This document shows, piece by piece, positions 33,982 through 43,695 of a stretch of 64,000 bases of DNA; the stretch's first letter is position 1, and every line of letters starts with the position of its first letter. The DNA lies in NCBI GenBank assembly GCA_021775255.1, contig JAJFIA010000015.1:19268-83267 (forward strand), read 5' to 3'. This DNA is from Roseovarius sp. GTDB lineage: Bacteria > Pseudomonadota > Alphaproteobacteria > Rhodobacterales > Rhodobacteraceae. The notes beneath the pieces are model-generated. The model made no database searches. It was given only the letters and a program-made list of their open reading frames with translations, and had not been told where the DNA came from. The translations under genes and the position numbers were made by a program.

Positions 33982-34707
33982 TCAGCGCGCCGCAGTTATA
34001 CAGACCGTCCCCTGAACAGGATAAAGCCGCACCGATCCTTTTTCGGTGATTGCCACATCGCGCATGCCAAAAACCTGATAGCGCGCATCAAGCTGCCCCC
34101 ACCGGAAGGTATTTGACGGGCCACAGCTTGTCGGCACCGGGGCAGGAATGGGCGGCAGGCTCATTTCCACCGAATAGTGCCCCTTGTTGCCCCGTTTGCA
34201 GCTATTATCCTTCAGGCAATCGCTTTCATGGGCAAAAAGCGTGATTGAAAACCTGCCCCCCGGTGGCAGATTGATCCAGTAATCCGGAATGCTGCCACCC
34301 GTGCGATGCGGCTGAACCCGCACGATATCGCCTTTGCGGATTTTCAGGTAAATATGCCCGTTATTGCCTTTCCCGCGAGTTTCATTGAACATGAATGTGG
34401 CATCAAACGCCTGTTCGTGGCGTTCAACCACGCCGCGTTCGCGGCTGCTGAGCGACAGGATCAATTCATCCAACTCGCCCTTTTTATTCCTGCGCTCCCC
34501 CTTTTTCGCGACCGTAAATCTGGTCATCCCGCCAAGGGTTACGCGCAATGTATCCGCCTCCACCGGCTGACCATGGACGGTGCTAACGATACCGCCGCGC
34601 GGCACACCAAAAATATCCGGCAAAGCCGGGCTTGCGGCCAAAAGGCCAAGCCAGAAAATTGCAATCAGGATTATGGGAAAATGCATTTTCAACCGGTGTT
34701 CATACAT
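33982..34707 (-). CDS. Exported hypothetical protein
   Basis: 241 residues. The N-terminus (HFPIILIAIFWLGLLAASPALP) is a signal peptide with likely cleavage near residue 29-31. The mature part is beta-rich with many charged residues, four cysteines (C164-type SDCLKDNSC pair and two later) that could form disulfides, and no family I recognise. GAGGTG lies 8 bases before the ATG at 34707, which supports that start over the ATG at 34686. It is probably periplasmic or secreted. It is divergent from sspB and its 3' end faces the composite repeat. Confidence 0.75.
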   Translation of the reverse strand: MYEHRLKMHFPIILIAIFWLGLLAASPALPDIFGVPRGGIVSTVHGQPVEADTLRVTLGGMTRFTVAKKGERRNKKGELDELILSLSSRERGVVERHEQAFDATFMFNETRGKGNNGHIYLKIRKGDIVRVQPHRTGGSIPDYWINLPPGGRFSITLFAHESDCLKDNSCKRGNKGHYSVEMSLPPIPAPVPTSCGPSNTFRWGQLDARYQVFGMRDVAITEKGSVRLYPVQGTVCITAAR

Positions 34708-34965
34708 TATTACACCTCATATATCTGATAAATTGAATTGAATACGGGTCCGTGATAGCAAAATCCGGCCAATTTTTCAAATCCCGGACGGGGGTTGGCA
34801 GCATTGGTTTTGTTCGGCCTGAAACCACCTATATTCAAAACCTTGGGCTTGATGATGCTGGCCGTAAGCGCTACGTATTTTCATATCACGATTGAAAATT
34901 CGCATTTGGTGTTCTTTTGTTTTGGGATTTAGCCGGATGCAATGCGCCGAATTCTGGGGAATGCC

Positions 34966-35442
34966 ATGTCTCGCACCATCGACTATGGAAATCTGATGCA
35001 CAAGGCCATGCGCAGCCTGATACAAGAGGTGCTGACAGATGTGCGCGACAACGGCCTGCCCGGCGCGCATCACTTTTTCATAACCTTTGACACAACCCAT
35101 CCGGACGCCCGCCTCGCCGATTGGCTGAAAGAACGCTATCCTGATGAGATGACCGTGGTGATGCAAAACTGGTATGATGAGCTTGAAGTCAGCAACACCG
35201 GCTTTTCAGTGACGCTGAATTTCGGCGATGCCCCGGAAAACCTCTATGTGCCATATGATTCAATCCAGACATTTGTTGACCCGTCGGTCGAGTTTGGCCT
35301 GCGCTTTGAAGCCCCCGAGGAAAGCGACGACGAGGGTCAGAACACCCCGGGCCATGAGGCCCCGATTACCGAGGATGCCTCACCCGATACGGATAAAAAG
35401 CCCGACGCCGAGATCGTAAGCCTCGATAGTTTTCGCAAGTAA
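34966..35442 (+). CDS. sspB: ClpXP adaptor SspB (alphaproteobacterial type)
   Basis: 158 residues. SspB binds part of the tmRNA tag and hands tagged proteins to ClpX. The folded domain covers about 1-110 ([52 protein letters not shown], and [12 protein letters not shown]). An acidic linker follows, then the C-terminal ClpX-docking tail [11 protein letters not shown]. The ATG at 34966 is chosen over 34942 because homologues begin at [11 protein letters not shown]. It works with the tmRNA encoded at 11.3-11.5 kb in this window. It is followed by fumC. Confidence 0.93.
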   Translation: MSRTIDYGNLMHKAMRSLIQEVLTDVRDNGLPGAHHFFITFDTTHPDARLADWLKERYPDEMTVVMQNWYDELEVSNTGFSVTLNFGDAPENLYVPYDSIQTFVDPSVEFGLRFEAPEESDDEGQNTPGHEAPITEDASPDTDKKPDAEIVSLDSFRK

Positions 35443-35509
35443 ACGCTGCCTTGTCAGCCGGTTCGCAGGCGAAAAATTGTCAATATCACCACTCATCAGG
35501 AACACATAT

Positions 35510-36901
35510 ATGACCACCACGCGCACAGAAACCGATAGTTTTGGCCCCCTTGAAGTACCGGGCGACAAATACTGGGGGGCACAGACGCAGCGCTCGCTGA
35601 TCAATTTTCCCATCGGCTGGGAGAAACAACCCATCGCCATCGTGCGCGCGCTTGGAGTGATCAAGAAGGCCTGTGCGCAGGCCAATATTACCCTTGGCAA
35701 GCTTGACGATCAGCGCGGGCAGGCGATCATTCAGGCCGCCGGCGAGGTGATTGACGGCAAGTTTGATGATAATTTCCCGCTGGTAGTGTGGCAGACCGGT
35801 TCAGGCACCCAATCCAACATGAATGCCAATGAGGTGATTGCCAACCGCGCGATTGAAATCCTTGGCGGCGTGATCGGATCAAAAGACCCGGTTCATCCAA
35901 ATGATCATTGCAATATGGGGCAATCCTCGAATGATACCTTCCCCACCGCGATGCATATCGCCACCGCGATGACCGCGCGTGATGTGCTGCTGCCGGGGCT
36001 TGAGAAGCTGCATGCCGGGCTCATGCAGAAGGTGAAACAATTTGACGGCATCATCAAGATTGGCCGCACCCACACACAAGACGCGACACCGCTCACCCTG
36101 TCGCAGGAATTTTCCGGCTATACCCATCAGGTGGCCATGGGTATAGAGCGTGTCAAAGATGCATTGGGCCGGATTTACGAGCTGGCTCAGGGTGGCACGG
36201 CTGTGGGCACTGGCCTGAACACGACGGTAGGCTGGGATAAGATGGTGGCGGCGAACATGGCCGAAATCACCGCCCTGCCCTTTGTCACGGCCCCCAATAA
36301 ATTCGAGGCTCTGGCAGCGCATGATGCGCTTGTGGAAATCTCGGGCGCGTTGAAAACCGTGGCTGCAAGCCTGTTCAAGATTGCCAATGACATCCGGTTT
36401 CTCGGCTCCGGGCCCCGCTGTGGGCTGGGTGAGCTGATCTTGCCGGAAAACGAGCCTGGCAGCTCGATCATGCCCGGCAAGGTCAATCCCACCCAATGCG
36501 AGGCGCTGACACAGGTTTGTGCGCAGGTCATGGGCAATGATGCCGCCGTGGGTTTTGCCGGCTCGCAAGGGCATTTCGAATTGAATGTCTATAAACCGAT
36601 GATGGCCTATAACGTGTTGCAATCCATGCAACTTCTGGGCGATGCCAGCGCCACATTCACGCAAAACCTGATTGACGGGCTGCAGGCCGATGAGGCCCGG
36701 ATTGACAAGCTGATGCGCGAAAGCCTGATGCTTGTCACGGCCCTTGCCCCCGAGATCGGCTATGACAATGCCACCAAGGTTGCCAAAACCGCCCATAAGA
36801 ACGGCACCACCCTGAAGCAAGAGGCCATTGGGCTTGGTTTTGTCGATGAAGAAACATTTGATCGCGTTGTGCGGCCGGAAAATATGGTGGGGCCAAAATA
36901 A
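35510..36901 (+). CDS. fumC: Class II fumarate hydratase
   Basis: 463 residues, the usual FumC length. This cytosolic TCA enzyme interconverts fumarate and malate without an Fe-S cluster. The signature [16 protein letters not shown] is intact, along with [37 protein letters not shown] and [21 protein letters not shown]. The ATG at 35510 gives the standard N-terminus [14 protein letters not shown]. Its stop shares bases with the ATG of the next gene (TAATG), making it the first of a chain of three overlapping genes. Confidence 0.96.
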   Translation: MTTTRTETDSFGPLEVPGDKYWGAQTQRSLINFPIGWEKQPIAIVRALGVIKKACAQANITLGKLDDQRGQAIIQAAGEVIDGKFDDNFPLVVWQTGSGTQSNMNANEVIANRAIEILGGVIGSKDPVHPNDHCNMGQSSNDTFPTAMHIATAMTARDVLLPGLEKLHAGLMQKVKQFDGIIKIGRTHTQDATPLTLSQEFSGYTHQVAMGIERVKDALGRIYELAQGGTAVGTGLNTTVGWDKMVAANMAEITALPFVTAPNKFEALAAHDALVEISGALKTVAASLFKIANDIRFLGSGPRCGLGELILPENEPGSSIMPGKVNPTQCEALTQVCAQVMGNDAAVGFAGSQGHFELNVYKPMMAYNVLQSMQLLGDASATFTQNLIDGLQADEARIDKLMRESLMLVTALAPEIGYDNATKVAKTAHKNGTTLKQEAIGLGFVDEETFDRVVRPENMVGPK

Positions 36902-37077
36902 TGGCCAATCCGGTTAACCTCAACCGGGCCCGAAAGGCGAAAGCGCGGGCAGATGCGGCGGCAAAGGCCGATGAAAATGTGGTCAGGCACGGGCGCACGA
37001 AAGCGCAAAAAACGCTTGATAAGGCCCGTGCGCAGAAGCAACGCCAGATGCTTGATCAGCATAAATCCGAGCCATGA
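36901..37077 (+). CDS. DUF4169 family small basic protein
   Basis: 58 residues, too short for many gene callers but well supported. It begins at the ATG overlapping the fumC stop and its own TGA overlaps the ATG of the next gene (ATGA). The sequence opens [16 protein letters not shown] and is almost entirely Lys, Arg, Ala, Gln and Asp, predicting one long charged helix. This matches DUF4169, a small family found next to fumC in Rhodobacterales. It may bind nucleic acid or a protein partner; no function is established. Confidence 0.88.
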   Translation: MANPVNLNRARKAKARADAAAKADENVVRHGRTKAQKTLDKARAQKQRQMLDQHKSEP

Positions 37078-37292
37078 ACAAACGCCCTGTCAAACATTCC
37101 CTCACCTTGCGCGGCCACCGCACCAGTGTCTCGTTAGAGAATGAATTCTGGCAGGCTTTTTGTGAAATATCAGTGGAATTAGGCAAACCGATCAATGCCT
37201 TGGCGGCTGAAATTGATGAAGATCGCGGGCTTGAATCGGGCCTTGCTACGGCCATCCGGTTATACGTCCTCAAACATTATCAAAAGCTCTGA
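37074..37292 (+). CDS. Ribbon-helix-helix domain protein
   Basis: 72 residues, starting inside the stop of the DUF4169 gene. The pattern HSLTLRGHRTSVSLENEFWQAF, then ISVELGKPINALAAEIDE, fits the RHH_4 family (beta strand, helix, turn, helix) that binds DNA as a dimer. It is the last gene of the fumC transcript and is followed immediately by a terminator. The target is unknown; auto-control of the fumC operon would be a simple guess. Confidence 0.88.
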   Translation: MNKRPVKHSLTLRGHRTSVSLENEFWQAFCEISVELGKPINALAAEIDEDRGLESGLATAIRLYVLKHYQKL

Positions 37293-37293
37293 T

Positions 37294-37318
37294 GCAAAAG
37301 TTTTCTAAAAACTTTTGC
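37294..37318 (+). terminator. Terminator of the fumC operon
   Basis: GCAAAAGTTTT (37294-37304) and AAAACTTTTGC (37308-37318) form a perfect 11-bp stem, two bases after the RHH stop. A second hairpin follows at 37319-37340 (AAATCTTTT/AAAAGATTT) and overlaps the end of the P450 gene on the other strand. Confidence 0.82.
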
Positions 37319-37329
37319 AAATCTTTTAT

Positions 37330-38712
37330 TTAAAAGATTTGGGCATCTGCCCGCGAACTCACATGTAACCAAATACCGTTTTTACCCCGCACCGTCAGAT
37401 GTGCCACAGGCTTGGGCTCACACCCCGGCACTATTTCAAACCGAAATGCCTGCACCATCAACGAGAGTAAAAGCGGCCCCTCGATCATGGCAAACCCTGC
37501 CCCGGTACAGACCCGCTGCCCGGCTGAAAACGGGATATAGGCATTGCGCATGCATTCCTTGCCATTTTTAGTGGCAAAACGCGCAGGATCAAATTCATCG
37601 GGCCTGTCCCACAGACGGGTATGGCGGTGCAAATGCCACGGGCTCAGCACCACTTGCGCGCCTTTGGGCACTGCACGATCCCTGAATTTTTCCGGGCACG
37701 CGGCCTCACGCACCATCATCGGCACCGGGGGATAAAGCCGCAGTGTTTCCCGAAACACATCACGCGAAATTCTGAGCTTGCTCACCTGAGAAAAATCAAT
37801 CTGCCCTCGGCCCAACACTTCCTGGGCCTCAGCCGCCAGCCGATCCTGCCACTGAGGATAGAGCGCCAGCAGATAAAGCGCCCAGGCCAGCGCAGAGGCA
37901 CTTGTTTCATGACCGGCAAGAAAAAAAATCGCCACCTGATCAACCATCTCATCTGTGCCAAACCGCTGCCCGGTCTGCGGATCCTCGGTGGTCATGATTT
38001 TGGTGGCCAGATCATCAGGGGCAGTTCCCGATTTGATCTCATGCGCACGGGTCGATGTGAGCGCAGTGATCAGCGCCCGGATATCGCGCGCGGTTTCACG
38101 GGTTTTGCGGCCGTGAAAGCGCGGAAACCATTTGGGCAGAGGAAGCAATGCGCCCAGATTGACAACTGGCTGGCTGCGCTGATGCGCGCGAAATTTTGCA
38201 AAAACCCGGGCGGCCATATCATGCTCGATCGGGATTGAAAACAATGTGCGAAAGATCACATCCGCCGCCACATGGCTGGTTTGTTCTTCGATCTCGACCG
38301 CTGTGCCATCGGCCAGACCCTTCAGCCGCGCCACCGCCCCCTGCCCGGCGGTAAGCATCGCCGGAAAGGTATCACGCAGCCGCCCGCCCTCAAACGCCGG
38401 GTCAATGATCCGCCGTTGGCGTTTCCATGTCTCGCCATTGGTGACAAAGACCGAATTGCCCAGAAGCGGCGAAAGCCCCTCACGAATGCGCCTGGATTTA
38501 GGGAAGTCATCGGGGCGCTGCCTGAGCACAAGATCGACAAGATCAGGCTGATTGCACAGGTAAGAGCGGAAAAAAGGCGTGCGAAATTCGGCCATCCAGG
38601 CGCGGTACAGCCGCTCGGGCTGCGCCGATAGAAGATCCTGGCGAAACAGCCTCAGATAGCGCCAGAGCGAGACTTTCCCTTTGCGCGGCTCGGGTTTTGG
38701 GGGCAAAATCAT
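37330..38712 (-). CDS. Cytochrome P450
   Basis: 460 residues, soluble bacterial type. The I-helix oxygen-activation motif is AGHETSAS (about 266-273), the K-helix ExxR is ETLR (322-325), PERF-like FDPARF lies near 374-379, and the haem ligand is Cys402 in FSAGQRVCTGAGFA. It therefore should be catalytically competent. No ferredoxin or reductase gene is adjacent. Substrate unknown; the overall wording resembles CYP families acting on fatty acids or terpenoids. It begins within the last codons of the hydrolase-like gene upstream (four-base overlap). Confidence 0.95.
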   Translation of the reverse strand: MILPPKPEPRKGKVSLWRYLRLFRQDLLSAQPERLYRAWMAEFRTPFFRSYLCNQPDLVDLVLRQRPDDFPKSRRIREGLSPLLGNSVFVTNGETWKRQRRIIDPAFEGGRLRDTFPAMLTAGQGAVARLKGLADGTAVEIEEQTSHVAADVIFRTLFSIPIEHDMAARVFAKFRAHQRSQPVVNLGALLPLPKWFPRFHGRKTRETARDIRALITALTSTRAHEIKSGTAPDDLATKIMTTEDPQTGQRFGTDEMVDQVAIFFLAGHETSASALAWALYLLALYPQWQDRLAAEAQEVLGRGQIDFSQVSKLRISRDVFRETLRLYPPVPMMVREAACPEKFRDRAVPKGAQVVLSPWHLHRHTRLWDRPDEFDPARFATKNGKECMRNAYIPFSAGQRVCTGAGFAMIEGPLLLSLMVQAFRFEIVPGCEPKPVAHLTVRGKNGIWLHVSSRADAQIF

Positions 38713-39917
38713 GGGGCCATATCCCGATAGCCTGATCCTGGGGTTTCAATCCGGCTGTTTGATGGCGCGCGGCCAAAGTAGCGCGCCGCTAATGTCATCG
38801 GCCCGGCTGTGATCTGGAAATAATCGTAATCGGCGGGCCGGTCAAAGGCGCACATATATTGGAAATGCAACCGAAAAAACCGCCAGCGCAGGGATTTCCA
38901 GCGTTCGGGGCTCAGGGTTTGGGTGAAAGCCGCCGAAAGCACCAGCGGCCAGCGCTTTTTCTCAGGTGCCACACCGGATACCGCCACCGGATCACAAAGT
39001 GCAAATGACGCGCCATCGCCGGGAGCTGAAACATCCACCCATGTCAGCGCATCACAGGTGCTCAGATAGGCCAGATCACGGCGCAAGATATCCGCACCCT
39101 CAAGGAATGAAACCATCGGAACAACCTGACCGAGGGATAAAAACCCCAGTTGCGGGCCATCAACGCGCACATTCCCCCCCCGGATCAAATCCGCCAGAAC
39201 CGACACCGCCAGATGCGCCCCCGAGGAATGCCCCACCACCAGAACCTCATCGGCATCTCCCTGTAATGCAAGTGAAATTTCTTGAGTAAACTCGGCCATC
39301 CGGGCCACAAGCGCGGGCGGATTGGCCCCGTTGAAGCGCGCGGAAAAGGCATAATCATGCATCAGGTAATAAGCAAAAAACCGGTTGTCACACTTGCGAA
39401 ACCATTCCAGTACAAAAGGGACAATCACCAACCCGAACCATCCCAGCCAGGGATGAATCATCTGCAATATGCGCCCCACCCCCCAGGCCAGCAGAAGCGC
39501 CAGAACAAGCTGCACCAGCAAAAACAAAACCGGATAAAGCGCGGTCAGAACCGGCCCCTTGCGCAGCCGCATCAGCCGGAATAACGCCCCCGATGAAATA
39601 TAGGTCCAGGCTGTGCGAAAAAGCAGCAAGTACGTGCCCAATATCCCCTTCTCCATGCTGTCGCGCACAATATCGGACCATAAAAGCACATCGAAATCGG
39701 CCTGTGTGATCTGCCCGTTGATATGGGCCTCAACATGCCAGCCAAAACGCCCCCCCGCCTGCTTTGGGGTCTGGCTGATTTCATAGCCGGAAATCCCCGC
39801 CTGTGCGGTGCTTTCGCTGCGGTAAAGCTCGCGGTAGCGGCGCGGATGGATCGGGTCATAGCCCGGAATATAAAAAACATGCCTGCGACGCACGGGATGT
39901 AAATCTGAACTGCTCAT
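38709..39917 (-). CDS. Alpha/beta hydrolase-like membrane protein
   Basis: 402 residues. An N-terminal RRRHVFYIPGYDPIHPRRY segment resembles the strand and oxyanion loop of alpha/beta hydrolases, and EVLVVGHSSGAHLAVSVLADLI near 225-246 is a nucleophile elbow with Ser in GHSSG. Two hydrophobic stretches (about 128-150 and 155-172) lie between them and probably anchor the protein. Late acidic and His candidates exist but are not certain. It is translationally coupled to the cytochrome P450, so the pair probably acts on the same lipid-like or ester substrate. I cannot name a reaction. Confidence 0.75.
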   Translation of the reverse strand: MSSSDLHPVRRRHVFYIPGYDPIHPRRYRELYRSESTAQAGISGYEISQTPKQAGGRFGWHVEAHINGQITQADFDVLLWSDIVRDSMEKGILGTYLLLFRTAWTYISSGALFRLMRLRKGPVLTALYPVLFLLVQLVLALLLAWGVGRILQMIHPWLGWFGLVIVPFVLEWFRKCDNRFFAYYLMHDYAFSARFNGANPPALVARMAEFTQEISLALQGDADEVLVVGHSSGAHLAVSVLADLIRGGNVRVDGPQLGFLSLGQVVPMVSFLEGADILRRDLAYLSTCDALTWVDVSAPGDGASFALCDPVAVSGVAPEKKRWPLVLSAAFTQTLSPERWKSLRWRFFRLHFQYMCAFDRPADYDYFQITAGPMTLAARYFGRAPSNSRIETPGSGYRDMAP

Positions 39918-39958
39918 TTCCCGATAAATCTAGCGCAGGATTGGGGCAAGAGTAAGCC

Positions 39959-40711
39959 CTAACCAAGAACAGCCAGCGCCGGGAATACCTCAAGCAGCCA
40001 GAATGAAAAAGCCGAGAAGCCGCCGGTTAGCATCAATAGCCCGATGGTCCAGAGCAGCAGCCCCATGATCCGCTCGATCTGCTGCATATGCCGCTTCATC
40101 CAGCCCATGAAACCGGTGAGCCTTGGCAGGAAGGCCGCGACCAGCAAAAACGGCACACCAAGGCCAATGGCATAGATGCCCAACAGGAATGTGCCGCGTG
40201 TGACCGAACCCTCGGAAGCGGCCAGCGACAGGATTGCACCAAGTTGCGGGCCAATGCAGGGCGTCCAGCCAAAGGCGAAAGCAAGGCCCAGAATATAGGC
40301 ACCAAAAGCTGATCCGCCCCGGTCGCCCACATCCACCCGGGCCTCACGATCTAGGAAGGGAATGCGGAAAACCCCGATGAAATGCGCCCCGAAAATCATC
40401 ACAAGTATGCCCGCCAAAGCATTGAAATAGCTTTGATATTGCAAAAATGCAGCGCCAATGGCCGAGGCGGTGAAGCCAAGGAACAAAAACACCGTGGAGA
40501 GGCCGAGCACAAAGAACAAAGCGGGCAGTACTGCGCGGGCGCGGGCGCTTGATTTATCCGACAGATCGGCCAATGTGACACCGCTCATATAGGCCAGGTA
40601 CGGCGGCACAATCGGCAGCACGCAGGGGCTGAGAAATGAGATGATCCCGGCCATCAGCGCCACGATCATCGCCGGAAGCAGACCGGCATCAATGATTTCG
40701 ATTCCAAACAT
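39959..40711 (-). CDS. ccdA: Cytochrome c biogenesis protein, CcdA family
   Basis: 250 residues with six membrane helices. CcdA moves reducing power from cytoplasmic thioredoxin to periplasmic thiol proteins. The conserved helix starts are present: ISFLSPCVLPIVPPYLAYMSG with the first active cysteine and the proline pair, and FAFGWTPCIGPQLGAIL with the second cysteine. It is monocistronic and divergent from tusA, separated by about 90 bases. It may support cytochrome c maturation or sulfur-compound oxidation. Confidence 0.95.
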   Translation of the reverse strand: MFGIEIIDAGLLPAMIVALMAGIISFLSPCVLPIVPPYLAYMSGVTLADLSDKSSARARAVLPALFFVLGLSTVFLFLGFTASAIGAAFLQYQSYFNALAGILVMIFGAHFIGVFRIPFLDREARVDVGDRGGSAFGAYILGLAFAFGWTPCIGPQLGAILSLAASEGSVTRGTFLLGIYAIGLGVPFLLVAAFLPRLTGFMGWMKRHMQQIERIMGLLLWTIGLLMLTGGFSAFSFWLLEVFPALAVLG

Positions 40712-40803
40712 AATTCCGACATAAACAATTCAAAGCGCCGCGTCACCCGGCATTTGATCACAACCCTGTGGACAGCCCGCCGCAAGCCTCGTATCTCTGG
40801 CGC

Positions 40804-41043
40804 ATGGAAATTTCCGAGACCATAGATGCCCGTGGATTGCTCTGCCCGTTGCCGGTTCTGAAACTGCGCAAACGGCTGAAATCCCTGGCGGTGGGGCAAT
40901 GCGCCCTGCTGTTGGCCGATGATCCGGCGGCGATGGTTGATGTGCCGCATTTTTGTGCCGAATCCGGCCATGAATTGCTGGATATCCGCCCCCATGAAGC
41001 GGCGCAGGCCTTTTGGGTGAAAAAATCCGCCGCCACGCTCTGA
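40804..41043 (+). CDS. TusA-family sulfurtransferase
   Basis: 79 residues with the TusA signature ETIDARGLLCPLPVLKLRKRL, the persulfide-carrying cysteine being Cys14. TusA proteins relay sulfur for tRNA thiolation or molybdenum cofactor assembly in the cytosol. The ATG at 40804 is preferred over the GTG at 40768 on family length; no strong ribosome binding site is visible. It is divergent from ccdA, another thiol-related gene, and convergent with rne across a shared terminator. Confidence 0.9.
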   Translation: MEISETIDARGLLCPLPVLKLRKRLKSLAVGQCALLLADDPAAMVDVPHFCAESGHELLDIRPHEAAQAFWVKKSAATL

Positions 41044-41049
41044 TTGAAA

Positions 41050-41075
41050 AACGCCGCGCTTGAAAACGCGGCGTT
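41050..41075. terminator. Bidirectional terminator between tusA and rne
   Basis: AACGCCGCG (41050-41058) pairs with CGCGGCGTT (41067-41075), a perfect 9-bp stem placed between the two converging stops. On the plus strand it is preceded by A residues; the T-run is short on both strands. Confidence 0.75.
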
Positions 41076-41097
41076 ATCAGTATCATAGAGATCAAAG

Positions 41098-43695
41098 TTA
41101 ACGTCCGACCGACCACCAACCCCGGCGCTTTACCTTTGGTTTCGGGCTGTCTGCGGGCAGAGCTTTGACCGGGGCCTTGGCCAGGGCCGGTGCCGCTTCG
41201 GACACCTCAGGAACCGGGGCAACCGGTTCCGAAACTGTCATGGCCACAGGTTCATTTACAGCTTCGGCCACCGCTTCGGCCTCGGGGGTTTTTTTCCGGC
41301 TGCGGCGCGGTTTCTTCGGCTTTTCAGCCGCATTATCCGCCTTGACCTCTGCCGCCTCGTGGGCTGCTTCCGCATCTGCCTCGGCCTTTTTGCGCGGCCT
41401 GCGGGTGCGTTTGGGCTTGTCTTCTGAAGCCTTTTCAGCATCCCCCGCTGCAGCCTCATCCACAGATCTTTGCGGCGCATTCGTACCTGCCTCAGCAGGT
41501 GCCTGGGCCTCGGGATTCTCTTCCGTTATGCTGTCATCAGATGCCGACAAATCCCCGTCATTTTCCGAAGTACCGGATTTTGAACGGCGGCGGCGGCGGC
41601 GGCGGCGCTTCTTGGGTTTGGCCTCATCTGTATCCGGGGCTGCCGGGGCTTCGGCCTCTTCCTCTGCGGCCGCAGTGCTCTCATCAATCTCATCCATCAG
41701 CGAGCTGTCAACCGACACAACCGGTGCTGTGGCTTCGGGCAGTTTGCGGGTTGCGGTCTTGAATTTTTCAAGGCTGAAATCAGGGCTGATCAGCATCGGA
41801 TCGCCCTCAATCCGCACCGAAAGCCCGTAGCGCGCCTCGATCTGTGCCACATGCTCGCGCTTTTGGTTCATCAGGAAATTGGCAATCCCGACCGGGCATT
41901 TCACCAGCACTTCGCGCGAACGACGCCGGGTGCCCTCTTCTTCGATCTGGCGCAGAATGCTCAGCGCCAGATTATCGTCCGAGCGGATAAGGCCGGTGCC
42001 GTGGCAGGCGCCACAGGGCTGGGTCGTGGCCTCGATCATGCCGGGGCGCAGGCGCTGTCGGCTCATCTCCATCAGGCCAAAACCACTGATCCGGCCCACC
42101 TGAATGCGCGCCCGATCGGTTTTCAGCTTGTCCTTCATGCGTTTTTCAACGGCGGTATTGTTGCGCCGCTCGTCCATGTCGATGAAATCAATCACGATCA
42201 GGCCCGCAAGATCGCGCAGGCGCAACTGCCGCGCCACCTCATCCGCCGCCTCAAGGTTGGTTTTGGTTGCGGTTTCCTCGATCGAGCCTTCCTTGGTGGC
42301 GCGGCCCGAGTTCACATCAATCGCCACCAGAGCCTCGGTCACACCGATCACGATATAGCCGCCGGATTTGAGCTGCACCGTCGGGTTGAACATGCCGCTG
42401 AGATAGCTTTCCACCTGATGACGGGCAAAAAGCGGCATCGATTCCTGATAATGCTTCACGTTCTTGGCGTGGCTTGGCATGATCATTTTCATGAAATCCT
42501 TGGCGATGCGGTAGCCGCGCTCGCCCTCGACAAGAACCTCGTCAATCTCGCGGTTATAAAGATCACGGATCGAGCGTTTGATCAGATCGCCCTCTTCATA
42601 GATTTTCGCCGGGGCGATGGATTTCAGCGTCAGTTCGCGGATTTGCTCCCACATGCGTTGCAGATATTCATAATCGCGCTTGATCTCGGATTTGGTGCGT
42701 TTGGCCCCTGCGGTGCGCACGATCAGGCCCGCGCCCCTGGGCACATCAATCTCATTTGCGATTTCTTTGAGCTTCTTGCGATCCACCGCGTTGGTGATCT
42801 TGCGGCTGATACCGCCGCCGCGCGCGGTGTTGGGCATCAGCACGCAATAGCGGCCTGCGAGGCTGAGATAGGTGGTCAGGGCAGCGCCCTTGTTGCCGCG
42901 CTCTTCCTTGACGACCTGCACCAGAAGGATCTGGCGCATCTTGATGACTTCCTGAATTTTATAGCGGCGCGGGCGCGGCTTGCGCGGCGGGCGGATGTCT
43001 TCGCTGTCATCCTCATCGGCGACCGATTCAATGGTTTCATCCTTGGCGGCAGCATCCGCTGCTTTGGCAAAATCATCATCCTCATCGGGTAGCTCGGGAT
43101 GGGCGTCTTTGATGGTTTCTTCCGCAGGGGTTTCCAAAGCTGCATCAACTGGCGTGTCAACCGGTTCTTCCACCGGCGTTTCCGCAACGGTTTCCATTGG
43201 CGAGGAGCCTTCCGGCGTGGCCTCATTGGCGGGCGTGTCGCCCATAGGATCAATGGTTTCCATGCCGGAAATTTCGCCGTTATCCACCTCGGTGCTGACA
43301 ATGGCATCCTCCGATGTGGTTTTGGCCGCCCGGGATTTTGAGCGCGTGCGCGGCCGGCGCTTGGGCTTTTTCTCGTCTTCCTCGTCGCGGGTTGTCATTG
43401 CCTCGGCATAGGCACGCTCTTCTTCCATCAGCGCTTCACGGTCGGCCACGGGAATCTGGTAGTAATCCGGGTGAATTTCCGAGAACGCCAGAAAACCATG
43501 CCGGTTGCCGCCGTATTCCACGAACGCGGCCTGCAATGAGGGTTCTACCCGGGTGATTTTCGCCAGATATATGTTGCCAGCTAGCTGGCGTTTGTTTTCT
43601 GATTCAAAGTCGAATTCCTCAACCTTGTTTCCATCCACCACCACAACGCGGGTCTCTTCCGCGTGGGTGGCGTCGATAAGCATTTTCTTAGCCAT
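41098..43695 (-). CDS. rne: Ribonuclease E/G
   Basis: 865 residues. The catalytic half contains an S1 domain near the start (GNIYLAKITRVEPSLQAAFVEYGGNRHGFLAF) that is split by a long acidic insert (about 75-245). The DNase I-like region with VAIDVNSGRAT and VIDFIDMDERRN follows, which supplies the Mg-binding aspartates, then the Zn-link PCGACHGTG. The C-terminal third is low-complexity, with alternating acidic and Arg/Lys tracts (KKRRRRRRRR), the degradosome and RNA-binding scaffold. The ATG at 43695 gives the family start MAKKMLIDATH; an in-frame GTG at 43710 is less likely. It initiates mRNA decay and processes rRNA. Confidence 0.95.
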   Translation of the reverse strand: MAKKMLIDATHAEETRVVVVDGNKVEEFDFESENKRQLAGNIYLAKITRVEPSLQAAFVEYGGNRHGFLAFSEIHPDYYQIPVADREALMEEERAYAEAMTTRDEEDEKKPKRRPRTRSKSRAAKTTSEDAIVSTEVDNGEISGMETIDPMGDTPANEATPEGSSPMETVAETPVEEPVDTPVDAALETPAEETIKDAHPELPDEDDDFAKAADAAAKDETIESVADEDDSEDIRPPRKPRPRRYKIQEVIKMRQILLVQVVKEERGNKGAALTTYLSLAGRYCVLMPNTARGGGISRKITNAVDRKKLKEIANEIDVPRGAGLIVRTAGAKRTKSEIKRDYEYLQRMWEQIRELTLKSIAPAKIYEEGDLIKRSIRDLYNREIDEVLVEGERGYRIAKDFMKMIMPSHAKNVKHYQESMPLFARHQVESYLSGMFNPTVQLKSGGYIVIGVTEALVAIDVNSGRATKEGSIEETATKTNLEAADEVARQLRLRDLAGLIVIDFIDMDERRNNTAVEKRMKDKLKTDRARIQVGRISGFGLMEMSRQRLRPGMIEATTQPCGACHGTGLIRSDDNLALSILRQIEEEGTRRRSREVLVKCPVGIANFLMNQKREHVAQIEARYGLSVRIEGDPMLISPDFSLEKFKTATRKLPEATAPVVSVDSSLMDEIDESTAAAEEEAEAPAAPDTDEAKPKKRRRRRRRRSKSGTSENDGDLSASDDSITEENPEAQAPAEAGTNAPQRSVDEAAAGDAEKASEDKPKRTRRPRKKAEADAEAAHEAAEVKADNAAEKPKKPRRSRKKTPEAEAVAEAVNEPVAMTVSEPVAPVPEVSEAAPALAKAPVKALPADSPKPKVKRRGWWSVGR

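Noticed and set aside
41851..43092. 413-codon plus-strand frame opposite rne
   Set aside because: Antisense shadow of the conserved catalytic half of RNase E; the long open frame comes from codon bias on the other strand.
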